Shown here piece after piece: positions 8,699-16,862 of a DNA stretch of 49,612 nucleotides. The position numbers and the translations under genes were made by a program. This DNA comes from Oscillospiraceae bacterium. GTDB taxonomy: Bacteria; Bacillota; Clostridia; Oscillospirales; Ruminococcaceae. Position 1 is the first letter of the stretch. Every line of letters starts with the position of its first letter. The stretch is from the NCBI GenBank assembly GCA_009786985.1, contig WRGW01000109.1:1-49612 (forward strand), given 5' to 3'. The notes below the pieces were generated by a model. The model saw only the letters and a program-made list of their open reading frames with translations, was not told the origin of the DNA and ran no database searches.

Positions 8699-11118
8699 GT
8701 TTCATAAACGGCAATCGCCGTAGCGTCCATAGCGGCTGAGCGGATTATTCCGTCGCTGACCACGTATACATACCCACCTCGAATAAAGGCAGTATGAATG
8801 TCGGCGTTTATGCCAACACCCTCCGCTAAATCGAGGAAGATTTGACCGATTACCACGAATCCATATTCTTTAGAATAGCTAAGCACAAACGAACTTTCCA
8901 ACCACGAAACGCCGTTAAAATATCTGACTGGCACCACAATCGCCCCCAGACCAGTTGTCGAGTCATGACTTACTGCTACTGCTGCACGATTATACTCTGA
9001 AACAACAGTTGTAAATTCTTCCCAACCACGGTTTGGGACTGGCAGTGTAAATGTATGTTCGATTATACCAGTGCCAGAATTGTACATAATCAGCTGGATT
9101 CCTGAACGAACCCTTGAATGCCCTTCGGATTCGCTTTCTTCGTTGGTATTGAAGAGGTCACCATCATCATACATCACCCTGATTTCAAAATAACGCTCTT
9201 CTCCCCAAAAATAAAAGCTCCTCCCAGTATTATTTTGATTGGGTGGTGATACGTCAGCGATTAATCTGCTGATTTCGTTAAGAAAATTCGGATTATGAGG
9301 CATTGTTGTGTCGATTGCGTAAATCTGTTCGGCGATTACATAAACTTCGCTATTCGTAAAAGCCGTACCTACGATTTCGCCAGAGCCATCAGCAATATTA
9401 TTGATAGTTGGTGCTACAATTTGTAATTCAGTGTCGAAATTATACAGAGAGACTCCGTTTCTTGTAACCGAAACCGTTCGGATTAACCCAGCACGTTCGT
9501 CTAAAAATCCAAGTTCTACTCTACCGCGGACGTTTGTCCATGAAGTGGTTGTTATTTGAGAGAGTCCGCCACCGCTCATAAGCCCCATACGCAGGAGTTG
9601 GGTTTGATTTTGGCGTTCGTTATAGAATCCCATAATGATTGAGTTTTGGAAAGTTTCGAGCCAACACGGGCGTTCGCCCGAAACAGCGTTAATAGTAAAA
9701 TCACCGTCACCGTCGAATGTACCAATCACAGTCATATTCGCGTATTCTGAACCACGCATAAACTCTATGTTTCTAAGCGGAACGTAACGCATTTCATTGC
9801 CGTTTTCGCTGTAACTTGGGATAAAACCGTCATACTCGTTAGGATTGATGTTATTTCGTGGCATATAGTCGGCAAAAATCAAGAATCCGCCACGATGTTC
9901 ATTTAGAGCAAGTTCTCTGAACATACCGTCAAACATATATATGTGGAGGGGTTCGCCAGTAAATTCGAGTGCACAAAATTCATATACCACAGTTTGTGGC
10001 TGTGTGAATATAAAGGTTTCCCCGTTATTTTGATTGTTAGAGTCGGTTTCAGGGAAATATAGATTGGTCTGCCTAAGTTCGCTATAGATTGCGTATAATT
10101 TATGTTCGTTTACAAAAATGCCTAGCAGTTCACCGCCTGTGCGTGAAAATGTTGGTGCAGTTTCAAATAAACCAGCGTTAATCGCAATTGCTTGAATAAT
10201 TGCGTTTTCATTATTCGTGTTTGCTTTGAATACGTACACTTCACTCGCAACGGTAATAAACGCTGTTTCTGAACTCAGATTTTGTGCGAGCGGATTTTGT
10301 ATTCGGTTGAAACGTTCCGCTCTAAAAAGCGGTTTTGTTGACGTTCGAGCTGTGTTTTGTTCATACGTGCCGCCAAAATAGTACAATCGTTGCGTACTCT
10401 GGAGTTCAAATACTTCAGCATAACTCTGAGGTATCCAGTTTTGAAGCCCTTGCAATCCCCATTCTCCAGTCGAGATATAACGCAGAAAAAAGCTCAAAAA
10501 AATTACAGTAACCGCCATTGAGCTACAAAAAATCACACGTGGAAGATTTTCGTAAGCAGCGTTATTATCAAAATCGTCGCTTTCGCCATATTCGTCAGAA
10601 TCGCTGGATATACTGTTTTTAGTGAATTTCGGAGTGAGGTTGGTGTCGTGTTCTTCAGAAACTTCAGTAATGGCGATTTCGGCAAGTGCTAATTCGCTAT
10701 CGACTTGCGTTATTTCTTCGAGTGGCAGTACTGGAGATAATATTTCTTCGGCGACGTTTTCGGCAGGCGTACCCGGGGAAACATTTCCAGTAACGATTGA
10801 GTTTAGTTGGTTTTCGAGGCGTTCTTCGAGTTCGTGGCGACGGTTTTTAAGTAGCTTTTGGCTTTGGCGTGTGCGTGCGGTGTTCAACAAGCTAACATAA
10901 TCTCCAGTGGAAATGGGCGAATTTTCGAGAATACTTACAAGTTGTTCAAAACTTAAATCAGGGTTATTTTTGATTTCGAGATAACTCACATTATTCATCG
11001 CTGTGCGACCGATTAGTGCGAGAAACTCTTTCCTTGTAAGCTCTAAATCTTTTAGTTCTTGCAAAAATTGTGTAGCAGTCAAGTAGTTTTCCTCGCTTTC
11101 TGCGTCAATTTGTAACAC
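8680..11118 (-). CDS. membrane-anchored protein with C-terminal beta-propeller-like domain
   Basis: A protein of up to 812 residues. Residues 1-193 are hydrophilic and probably cytoplasmic, with Glu/Leu-rich helical stretches (NRRHELEERLENQL) and an acidic linker. A single membrane segment, VIFCSSMAVTVIFLSFFLRYI, spans about 195-215. The remaining ~600 residues are extracytoplasmic, rich in beta-strand patterns (EVYVFKANT, KLYAIYSEL, EVYVIAEQIYAID). They resemble the secreted beta-propeller domain proteins of Clostridia (PF09826-like), including the PLRNIEFMRGSEYANMTVIGTF segment. Function is unknown. The start is weak: GTG at 11118 follows an in-frame stop and lacks a clear Shine-Dalgarno, and ATG at codon 41 is an alternative. 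The 3' end lies inside the inverted repeat shared with ackA. Confidence 0.75.
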   Translation of the reverse strand: MLQIDAESEENYLTATQFLQELKDLELTRKEFLALIGRTAMNNVSYLEIKNNPDLSFEQLVSILENSPISTGDYVSLLNTARTRQSQKLLKNRRHELEERLENQLNSIVTGNVSPGTPAENVAEEILSPVLPLEEITQVDSELALAEIAITEVSEEHDTNLTPKFTKNSISSDSDEYGESDDFDNNAAYENLPRVIFCSSMAVTVIFLSFFLRYISTGEWGLQGLQNWIPQSYAEVFELQSTQRLYYFGGTYEQNTARTSTKPLFRAERFNRIQNPLAQNLSSETAFITVASEVYVFKANTNNENAIIQAIAINAGLFETAPTFSRTGGELLGIFVNEHKLYAIYSELRQTNLYFPETDSNNQNNGETFIFTQPQTVVYEFCALEFTGEPLHIYMFDGMFRELALNEHRGGFLIFADYMPRNNINPNEYDGFIPSYSENGNEMRYVPLRNIEFMRGSEYANMTVIGTFDGDGDFTINAVSGERPCWLETFQNSIIMGFYNERQNQTQLLRMGLMSGGGLSQITTTSWTNVRGRVELGFLDERAGLIRTVSVTRNGVSLYNFDTELQIVAPTINNIADGSGEIVGTAFTNSEVYVIAEQIYAIDTTMPHNPNFLNEISRLIADVSPPNQNNTGRSFYFWGEERYFEIRVMYDDGDLFNTNEESESEGHSRVRSGIQLIMYNSGTGIIEHTFTLPVPNRGWEEFTTVVSEYNRAAVAVSHDSTTGLGAIVVPVRYFNGVSWLESSFVLSYSKEYGFVVIGQIFLDLAEGVGINADIHTAFIRGGYVYVVSDGIIRSAAMDATAIAVYETNLHGS

Positions 11119-11189
11119 TTACAGTAATTCTTGCATATGATTAGTCATAACGTGTCGAAATACGACAATTGACATTTTTGGAGGTAACA

Positions 11190-11738
11190 ATGGCTATTTT
11201 ATCTGGATTGATTGTATCAATAGACGCATTTTTTATCGGAATTTCGTTGGGATTACAGAAAAAGTTCAAATTCAGCTACCTTGTGTTCATTAACGCATTT
11301 CTACTTATTCTATGTATGGCTGGTTTTTTTATAGCTGGCAGGATTTATGAACACATTCCTTTTTCGCCAGATTTGATTGTGGGAGTGACTTTTATAACCC
11401 TCGGAATTTGGTATATTGCGAGCTATTTTGCAAAAAGTGCGTTTAAGAAACAAACAGCAGAAAAATCAAAAGAAATCACAAGTTCCGCTAAAACATTTGT
11501 GTTAATTGGGCTGGTGATGAGCTTTGAAGCTATGCTGATTACCACTGGTGTAACACTCACTTTTGGCGAAAGCTCGACAATTGCAATTCCGCTCACGATT
11601 GGATTAGCACATTTTGCATATTCGGCATTATCATTCTATCTATCAAGAATACGACGTGTTAGGCGTATTCCAGCGGTCTGGAGTAACGTTGTTTCAGGTC
11701 TATCTCTTATAGTTTATGGGAGCTTGGCGCTGTTATGA
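11190..11738 (+). CDS. mntP: MntP/YtaF-family (DUF204) membrane protein, putative manganese efflux pump
   Basis: A 182-residue polytopic protein with about six hydrophobic segments arranged as two related halves. The first half has the family signature LIVSIDAFFIGISLGL with a membrane-embedded Asp. In the second half the equivalent position reads LVMSFEAMLITTGVTL with Glu in place of Asp. Known MntP proteins export Mn2+; the related YtaF group has a sporulation link, so substrate is uncertain. Start ATG at 11190 follows GGAGGTAACA; the track start at 11169 is a TTG upstream of that site. No yybP-ykoY (Mn) riboswitch is visible in the short upstream gap. Its last 25 bp overlap the convergent ispE gene. 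Confidence 0.8.
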   Translation: MAILSGLIVSIDAFFIGISLGLQKKFKFSYLVFINAFLLILCMAGFFIAGRIYEHIPFSPDLIVGVTFITLGIWYIASYFAKSAFKKQTAEKSKEITSSAKTFVLIGLVMSFEAMLITTGVTLTFGESSTIAIPLTIGLAHFAYSALSFYLSRIRRVRRIPAVWSNVVSGLSLIVYGSLALL

Positions 11739-12706
11739 TTCCTCGCCAAACAAACAAACGGATATTCGCCTGATTTTTCGAGTTTTGTGACAGCCGCTTT
11801 CGCAAGTTTTTCACAAGTGAAGGTACCAAAAACAGCACTCCCACTACCAGTCAGCGATGCGATGTCCGCACCTAAATCTTGGAGCTTGTAGCAGAGGTTT
11901 TCTATACGTTCATCAGCGTATAAAGCCTGAAACTCATTAGCGTAAAATTCGCAATTTACAGGCTTTTCCACGTAAGGCATAAAAAGCTCGGCACAGCCGA
12001 CTTTTGTTATGCCCTTGTTTGGCTTTCCGATTTTGTCATACAAAGAAAACGCAGTCTTGGTATCGCAAACAAAATTTGGTTGAACAATCACATAAAACGT
12101 GGGTGGTAAATCTGGCAGTGGCGTGATTTTCTCGCCGATTCCTTCGCACAAAGCATGTCCCCCTACGATTCCGAAAGGCACATCAGCACCAAGTTGTACT
12201 CCCATTTGAATAAGCTGGTCTTGACTAAAAAAATCATGACAAATTTCATTTAATCCTTTTAGAACAGTCGCTGCATTTGTGCTTGAACCACCTAATCCCG
12301 CCATAAGCGGGATTTGTTTTTTTATATGAATTGTTATAAGCGTGATATTGTCAAACAACGGCGATTCGCGTGCTTCGTGTAAGAAAAGTAATGCCGCACG
12401 ATGAGCAATGTTGTTAGAATCAGGGATTTTCCCTGCAATTTGCGAACAGTCACAGCTTACCTTAACTTTAGGTAGTAATCGAGTTCTATGAATAGTTATT
12501 AAGTCATCAATAGAGCGGGGATTTTGTCTACTGAGTAAAAAAACTTCTTTAGTTTTTTTTAAGCGTTTATATAGCATGATTTCGACTGTATCGCAAAGGT
12601 CGATTTCTTGCATTGTGGTACATAATAGGTGGTAGCCGTCTTCTCTGATACCGCAAATTTTTAAATCGAGATTTAATTTAGCGTAAGAGTAGAATTTGTT
12701 CATCAT
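11714..12706 (-). CDS. ispE: 4-diphosphocytidyl-2-C-methyl-D-erythritol kinase
   Basis: GHMP-superfamily kinase of the MEP isoprenoid pathway; phosphorylates CDP-ME with ATP. Motifs: YAKLNLDLKICGIREDGYH (N-terminal signature), PLMAGLGGSSTNAATVLKGL (ATP loop), LGADVPFGIVGGHALCEGIGE, and LTGSGSAVFG near the C-terminus. At about 330 residues it is somewhat longer than the usual 280-300. Two variable segments look inserted: YKRLKKTKEVFLLSRQNPRS, and the GKPNKGITKVGCAELFMPYV stretch. The second is encoded by a palindromic repeat also present in pcrA. The start codon (12706 or 12703) lies one base after the stop of the upstream lipoprotein gene (TAGAATGATG), so translation is probably coupled. No strong Shine-Dalgarno is seen. 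The track ORF start at 12793 is inside the upstream gene. Confidence 0.92.
   Translation of the reverse strand: MMNKFYSYAKLNLDLKICGIREDGYHLLCTTMQEIDLCDTVEIMLYKRLKKTKEVFLLSRQNPRSIDDLITIHRTRLLPKVKVSCDCSQIAGKIPDSNNIAHRAALLFLHEARESPLFDNITLITIHIKKQIPLMAGLGGSSTNAATVLKGLNEICHDFFSQDQLIQMGVQLGADVPFGIVGGHALCEGIGEKITPLPDLPPTFYVIVQPNFVCDTKTAFSLYDKIGKPNKGITKVGCAELFMPYVEKPVNCEFYANEFQALYADERIENLCYKLQDLGADIASLTGSGSAVFGTFTCEKLAKAAVTKLEKSGEYPFVCLARNHNSAKLP
11975..12032. repeat. protein-coding palindromic element, copy 1 (inside ispE)
   Basis: 58 bp, with 55 positions identical to 17201-17258 in pcrA. Core palindrome: GGCATAAAAAGCTCGGC, loop ACA, GCCGACTTTTGTTATGCC. Here it is read on the minus strand as GKPNKGITKVGCAELFMP, within a variable part of IspE between conserved motifs. 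The frame stays open. Confidence 0.9.
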
Positions 12707-12707
12707 T

Positions 12708-13964
12708 CTATCTTGCAATAATAAGCGGAACAATTGGGAGGTTGGCAATCGGCACAGTGAGGTTGTGGATATTACCGCCAATGCTATGCTCAAACCAGTT
12801 TAGGTCTAAAATCTCCCTCGAAGTCAGTGTTACGCCATTTGGAACTTGAACTTCACCATGATTATCCATAATTTCGCCTGCAAAAATTGCCGCAGTTCCT
12901 TCTGAAACTCTCTCGTGAATAAGACCAGCTAGGTCGTGAGTTTCAGGCTCAACAACCATAGGGTCAGCGTTTATTGCTGATAAGCGTACGTGACCAGTCG
13001 ATAAAGCTCCACGTGTTACTGACGGTACAAACGTTTCATTTTGGATTATGCGAACTTGTTCTACAAGGTATGAGTTTACATTAAAGTAAAGTCCAGCGAT
13101 ATGATTGTTCGGTGCTAACTGTGGGACGTTGTTGGCAAAACCCACCACGTTCACACCACGTTGTTCGGCGTACGTAATCGCATACTCAGTGTCGATGTAT
13201 GCAAAAATAGTGTCGTTACCTTCAGCAATCAGTTGGTCTACAGCTTGTCTTACTTCTTCAACACTGCGTGAGTTTACTAAACGAACATGAATAGTAACGC
13301 CTGCCAAGAAGTTGAATTTAGCACCTTGAATGAATGAGTTGACCACTCCGTGTGCGTTGTGCATACGAGAATCAAGAATTATTCCCATAGAATCAACACC
13401 TACAGCAGTGTTATGAGCTGCCGCAAAACCCGCTACGTGTGCTGGTTGGTATAGGTGTGATACAAAAGCAATCAAGTTCGGTGAAACGGTTTCACCACCA
13501 AAGCTGATGAAAACGATGTTTCTGTGATTAACTGATTCAATTTCAACAGCGTTTGCGAAGAAATGACTCGTTGATATGATTACATCAACTCCATAAGTTA
13601 CGAGCAAATCTACCGCTTCAGCGAAGTTTGAGATAAACACGTTTTCTACATAGAAAGTATCAGCATCAAGTTGCATTTCAAGGTTAGCACGAGCATCTTC
13701 CCACATTTTATTGTGGCTTGAACCCTCAATCTGACCCGAATAGATGAAACCCACTCTCTGCGGTGTCAGCTCGGCAGGTTGTTCGTCTTCATTACTTAGG
13801 TCAGTGCCGTTATCTTCACTGCCTTCATCAGTCGTAGTTCCGTTGTTTTCTTCATCGTCACACGCTGTAAATGATATTGTCACGAGCATAATTAGTGCAA
13901 CAGCAAGTAAAATAGATGTCAACTTTTTTATGTAACCTTTAGCTTCAGCCGTTTTGAAAATCAT
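12708..13964 (-). CDS. BMP-family (Med/PnrA-like) substrate-binding lipoprotein
   Basis: Extracytoplasmic solute-binding lipoprotein of 418 residues. The N-terminus has basic residues, a hydrophobic core (LTSILLAVALIMLVTI) and lipobox SFTAC with Cys35 as the expected lipidation site. An acidic linker (DDEENNGTTTDEGSEDNGTD) then tethers the mature domain. The mature part follows the BMP pattern: RVGFIYSGQIEGSSHNKMWE, VDLLVTYGVDVIISTS, NIVFISFGG, HVAGFAAAHNTAVG, GIILDSR, and IFAYIDTEYA. Family members bind purine nucleosides for an ABC importer, but no permease or ATPase is adjacent, so the ligand is inferred. ATG at 13964 follows GGGAGGAAATTTCC; the track start at 14012 lies at the promoter. 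It shares a transcript with ispE, an unexpected partner. Confidence 0.88.
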   Translation of the reverse strand: MIFKTAEAKGYIKKLTSILLAVALIMLVTISFTACDDEENNGTTTDEGSEDNGTDLSNEDEQPAELTPQRVGFIYSGQIEGSSHNKMWEDARANLEMQLDADTFYVENVFISNFAEAVDLLVTYGVDVIISTSHFFANAVEIESVNHRNIVFISFGGETVSPNLIAFVSHLYQPAHVAGFAAAHNTAVGVDSMGIILDSRMHNAHGVVNSFIQGAKFNFLAGVTIHVRLVNSRSVEEVRQAVDQLIAEGNDTIFAYIDTEYAITYAEQRGVNVVGFANNVPQLAPNNHIAGLYFNVNSYLVEQVRIIQNETFVPSVTRGALSTGHVRLSAINADPMVVEPETHDLAGLIHERVSEGTAAIFAGEIMDNHGEVQVPNGVTLTSREILDLNWFEHSIGGNIHNLTVPIANLPIVPLIIAR

Positions 13965-14010
13965 GGAAATTTCCTCCCTAAAAACCTTTACGGTAACAAT
14001 AATTCTAATC

Positions 14011-14039
14011 ATTATAACATACTAATTTTGATTTGTCAA
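14011..14039 (-). promoter_or_regulatory. promoter of the BMP lipoprotein-ispE operon
   Basis: TTGACA (14039-14034), 17-bp spacer, TATAAT (14016-14011), extended -10 TG, on the minus strand. Confidence 0.85.
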
Positions 14040-14144
14040 TATATTTTTCAAAATTTCGACTTTTGTATTTTGTATTGTTAAAAGTCAAGACGATAGATAA
14101 CACATTCACCTAAAAAAATGATATATTGCTAACAGCCATTCTCG

Positions 14145-14243
14145 GGGTCAAGCGTCCGCGCGCTCAGCGTCGGTTCTCACTAGCGACTCAATGAGGGGTG
14201 CAGGAAAGAAGTATATTTTTGATTTTCGTTGCGGAGCAATGCA
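14145..14243. repeat. partial copies of interspersed repeat families C and B
   Basis: GCGTCGGTTCTCACTAGCGA aligns with family C at 22.87 kb (GCGTCGTTTCTCACGAGCGA). It is followed by TTTTCGTTGCGGAGCAATG, the end module of family B (compare about 41.61 kb). Non-coding. Together with the palindrome at 14282-14336 and the pgi promoter, this is all I see in the gap between the lipoprotein promoter and pgi. Confidence 0.5.
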
Positions 14244-14281
14244 ACACTACCCAGTCAAGCAAATGTTTGATATTGTAAGTC

Positions 14282-14336
14282 AACACATTTACACTTTGTT
14301 TAATTGTTGTATAATTCGACAAAGTGTAAATGTGTT
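14282..14336. repeat. perfect 18-bp inverted repeat enclosing a promoter-like sequence
   Basis: Arms AACACATTTACACTTTGT (14282-14299) and its exact complement (14319-14336) flank a 19-bp AT-rich loop. TTTACA in the left arm and TATAAT in the loop (about 14309-14314) are 16 bp apart in the direction of pgi. It could be a regulated second promoter, an operator pair or a mobile palindrome. Confidence 0.7.
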
Positions 14337-14391
14337 TGGGCTATAAAATTTCAAAAAAAATAAAATTTACGAAAAAACTCATAATATGGGG

Positions 14392-14419
14392 TTGACATAA
14401 TATAAAAAAGTGGTATAAT
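14392..14419 (+). promoter_or_regulatory. pgi promoter
   Basis: TTGACA (14392-14397), 16-bp spacer, TATAAT (14414-14419). Leader of about 118 nt before the pgi ATG. Confidence 0.8.
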
Positions 14420-14543
14420 GTTATGGTGTATGTTTACATATGAATAATAGTTAAAAACCTATTGTCCTACTTGTTGAATGTTGAGGTAGTTGAAATTAAA
14501 GGTTTTCGTGTCTAAGTTTTGGACAAGGGTTGTGGAGGTTGAA

Positions 14544-15920
14544 ATGGCTGTTAAAGTAAATTCTGCTTTTTTAGATGGGTTTGTCCGTGAGGACGAGCTT
14601 ACGAACATCGCACCACAATGTGCACTCGCACATGAAGCACTTCATTCAGGAACTGGTGCTGGTAATGATTTTTTAGGTTGGCTTAACTTGCCGAGTGATT
14701 ATGTCACTGGTGCTGGCGATTTTAAGGGAGAGCTTGCACGTGTCAAGGCGGCTGCCCAAAAAATCCGCAAAGATAGCGAAGTTGTAATTGTGCTTGGAAT
14801 CGGCGGTAGTTATTTAGGTGCTCGTGCCGTAATTGAAGCACTTAAAGGGACTTTGTATAACTCAACTGCAAAAAAAGAGGGCAGACCAGAACTCTACTTT
14901 GCGGGGAGTAGCCTTTCGCCAGCATACATGAATGAAATCTTGTCTTTAGTTGACGGGAGAGATTTTTCAGTAATTGTTGTCTCAAAATCTGGCACAACTA
15001 CTGAAACTGCTTTGGCTTTCCGCGTATTCAAGAAGTTGGTTGAAGAAAAATACGGCGACAAAGCGAATGAACGCATTTACGCTGTCACTGATAAAGCACG
15101 TGGAACTCTCAAAGGTCTATCTGATGCAAAAGGTTATGAAACTTTTGTAATCCCTGACAATGTTGGCGGGCGATTCTCGGTTTTGACTGCTGTAGGTTTA
15201 TTGCCAATCGCAGTCTGCGGTTGCGATATTGACGCACTCTTAAAGGGTGCAAATGTTGCAATGAAAGATTCAAGTGTCCCAGACATAGCTAAGAATGAAT
15301 GTTACAAATATGCGGCGTTACGAAATATTCTACACCGCAAAGGTTTTGCAATCGAAATGCTTGTAAGTTATGAAAACTCTTTTATGATGATGAATGAGTG
15401 GTTCAAGCAATTATACGGTGAGAGCGAGGGTAAAGACGGTAAAGGGATTTTTCCAGCGTCAGCCGTTTTCTCGACTGATTTACACTCACTCGGTCAATAT
15501 GTGCAAGACGGTTCTAACATAATCTTTGAAACGGTTGTGTGGTTTGGCAAAACTGATAAAGATTTCTTTTTAGAAGATGAGCCTGATAACGCTGATGGGC
15601 TTAACTTCCTTTCAGGGCAGAATATGTCTAATGTCAATGAAAAAGCGTTCCAAGGGACTTTGTTGGCACATACTCCTAAAGGTGGTGACGGTGGTAAAAC
15701 CCCGAATGTGATTCTTGAAATCCCAAAACTTGATGAGTTTGAGCTGGGTTATCTGTTGTATTTCTTTGAAAAAGCGTGTGCGATTTCTGGTTATATGCTC
15801 GGTGTGAACCCGTTCGACCAACCAGGGGTTGAGTCTTACAAAAAGAATATGTTTGCACTACTTGGCAAATCTGGATTTGAAAAAGAAAAAGAAATATTGT
15901 TGGCTAAATTAAAAGGTTAA
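14544..15920 (+). CDS. pgi: glucose-6-phosphate isomerase
   Basis: Interconverts glucose-6-phosphate and fructose-6-phosphate in glycolysis. 458 residues, typical for the Firmicute form. SIS-domain motifs: [65 protein letters not shown] (region of the catalytic Glu), and the C-terminal signature [24 protein letters not shown] at 14544 follows GGAGGTTGAA; the track's upstream start at 14490 adds 18 residues not found in the family. The stop codon is directly followed by a small hairpin and then by a short P-loop gene, probably on the same transcript. Confidence 0.97.
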   Translation: MAVKVNSAFLDGFVREDELTNIAPQCALAHEALHSGTGAGNDFLGWLNLPSDYVTGAGDFKGELARVKAAAQKIRKDSEVVIVLGIGGSYLGARAVIEALKGTLYNSTAKKEGRPELYFAGSSLSPAYMNEILSLVDGRDFSVIVVSKSGTTTETALAFRVFKKLVEEKYGDKANERIYAVTDKARGTLKGLSDAKGYETFVIPDNVGGRFSVLTAVGLLPIAVCGCDIDALLKGANVAMKDSSVPDIAKNECYKYAALRNILHRKGFAIEMLVSYENSFMMMNEWFKQLYGESEGKDGKGIFPASAVFSTDLHSLGQYVQDGSNIIFETVVWFGKTDKDFFLEDEPDNADGLNFLSGQNMSNVNEKAFQGTLLAHTPKGGDGGKTPNVILEIPKLDEFELGYLLYFFEKACAISGYMLGVNPFDQPGVESYKKNMFALLGKSGFEKEKEILLAKLKG

Positions 15921-15939
15921 TGTCACTTATTAAGTGACA
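15921..15939 (+). promoter_or_regulatory. intercistronic hairpin pgi / P-loop gene
   Basis: TGTCACTT-ATT-AAGTGACA starts one base after the pgi stop codon. No T tract follows, so it may be an mRNA-processing or partial-attenuation hairpin rather than a full terminator. Confidence 0.5.
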
Positions 15940-15956
15940 GAAAGGTATGGACTAAA

Positions 15957-16373
15957 ATGGTTAAACTTATTCCTGGAAAAAAAGGTGCTGGTAAAACAAA
16001 AATCTTGATTGAGGCGATTCGTGTTGCAAAAGCTGAAAGCAAAGGTAACATTGTGACAATTCAAACAAAACGTTCGCTTAATTCTGAAATCAGACACGGC
16101 GTTCGTTTGATTGATATCGAAGATTATAATATCGCTAATTGCGACGGAATGCGGGGATTTGTATCTGGAATCATGGCATCTGACTATGACTGTACTCACA
16201 TTTTCGTTGACGGAATCCTTAGAATCGTCGGAGAAGATGAAAGACGTGATATGACTAAAGTTGTAGAAATGCTCGAAAAAATGGACGAAGTTTCAGGCAA
16301 ATTTACAGAAATAACGTTGACTTTCTCGGCTGATGTTTCTGAAATTCCTGAAGCACTCAAAAAATATCTTTAA
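15957..16373 (+). CDS. small P-loop NTP-binding protein of unknown function
   Basis: A 138-residue protein that opens with a Walker A motif, KLIPGKKGAGKTKILIEAI (residues 3-21). A possible second acidic strand is CTHIFVDGILRI (near 80-91), where hydrophobic residues precede Asp as in a Walker B. The closing part, EITLTFSADVSEIPEALKKY, resembles small proteins in Clostridia often mis-named as PilT-like. It is far too short to be a PilT motor. AAAGG lies about 11 bases before the ATG. It follows pgi by 36 bp and precedes the rpmF promoter. Function unknown; a nucleotide-dependent regulatory role is only inference. Confidence 0.75.
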   Translation: MVKLIPGKKGAGKTKILIEAIRVAKAESKGNIVTIQTKRSLNSEIRHGVRLIDIEDYNIANCDGMRGFVSGIMASDYDCTHIFVDGILRIVGEDERRDMTKVVEMLEKMDEVSGKFTEITLTFSADVSEIPEALKKYL

Positions 16374-16414
16374 AGGCTGTCGACCGAAAGTTCACTGAAA
16401 ATTTTGTATTTCTG

Positions 16415-16443
16415 TTGACAAATCTTAAAATTTATGATATAAT
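16415..16443 (+). promoter_or_regulatory. rpmF promoter
   Basis: TTGACA (16415-16420), 17-bp spacer AATCTTAAAATTTATGA, TATAAT (16438-16443). The spacer is identical to that of the promoter at 38512-38540. Confidence 0.9.
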
Positions 16444-16481
16444 AGCGTTTGTGTCAATTTATTGAAAGGTGGTTAAAAACG

Positions 16482-16664
16482 ATGGCAGTTCCAAAGAGAA
16501 AACATTCACGTGCAAGACGTGATACAAGACGTTCAGCGGTAACAAAGCTGACTCCGCCAGCATTCTCAAGTTGCGATAATTGCAATGAACTAAAACTCCC
16601 TCATAGAGTTTGTACAGCTTGCGGATTCTACAAAGGCAAAGAAGTGCTTGTCCTACAAGATTAG
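16482..16664 (+). CDS. rpmF: 50S ribosomal protein L32
   Basis: A 60-residue ribosomal protein. MAVPKRKHSRARRDTRRS is the conserved basic N-terminus. CDNC followed by CTAC forms a four-cysteine zinc ribbon (CDNCNELKLPHRVCTACGFY), so this is the zinc-binding paralogue type. AAAGGTGG precedes the ATG at 16482; the track ORF began 11 codons too early. Many Firmicutes have yceD before rpmF and plsX after it; neither is present here. It has its own strong promoter. Confidence 0.96.
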   Translation: MAVPKRKHSRARRDTRRSAVTKLTPPAFSSCDNCNELKLPHRVCTACGFYKGKEVLVLQD

Positions 16665-16674
16665 TAAAACCAGA

Positions 16675-16847
16675 GTATGCCTTAGAGGGGGGAATTCACT
16701 TCCCACTATAAGGGTTATTTCGGTGAGGCAAGGTTCTTCAAGCTGTTTGTCGACTATGTGAAGTCGTCACCCCGAAGCTCTTGATGGCGAGTAGCTTGAA
16801 CGCATAAATTACAACACCGCTTCGTGTTAGAGCGGTGCTGTTTTGTT
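16675..16847 (+). ncRNA. structured RNA or leader candidate between rpmF and pcrA
   Basis: A gap of about 195 bp with several compatible helices: TATGC/GCATA closing pair; GGGAA-TTCAC-TTCCC; TCGACT-ATGTGA-AGTCG; TTCAAGCT/AGCTTGAA. They end in the terminator at 16813-16847, directly upstream of the pcrA ribosome-binding site. It could be the 3' end of the rpmF transcript, an independent small RNA, or a terminator-controlled leader of pcrA. I looked for the T-box TGGNACC, lysine, SAM, FMN, M-box and SRP-RNA signatures and found none. Confidence 0.5.
16813..16847 (+). terminator. rho-independent terminator upstream of pcrA
   Basis: CACCGCT (16815-16821), 9-nt loop, AGCGGTG (16831-16837), then CTGTTTTGTTG. 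It sits about 10 bp before the GGAGG of pcrA. Confidence 0.75.
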
Positions 16848-16862
16848 GTCAGAGGAGGTCTA

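Noticed and set aside
11119-11189. Manganese (yybP-ykoY) riboswitch before mntP
   Set aside because: The gap is only about 70 bp and shows none of the conserved loop sequences.
16665-16862. T-box, lysine, SAM, FMN or M-box riboswitch, or SRP RNA, upstream of pcrA
   Set aside because: The characteristic conserved sequences (for example TGGNACC of the T-box antiterminator) are absent; kept only as an unclassified structured RNA.
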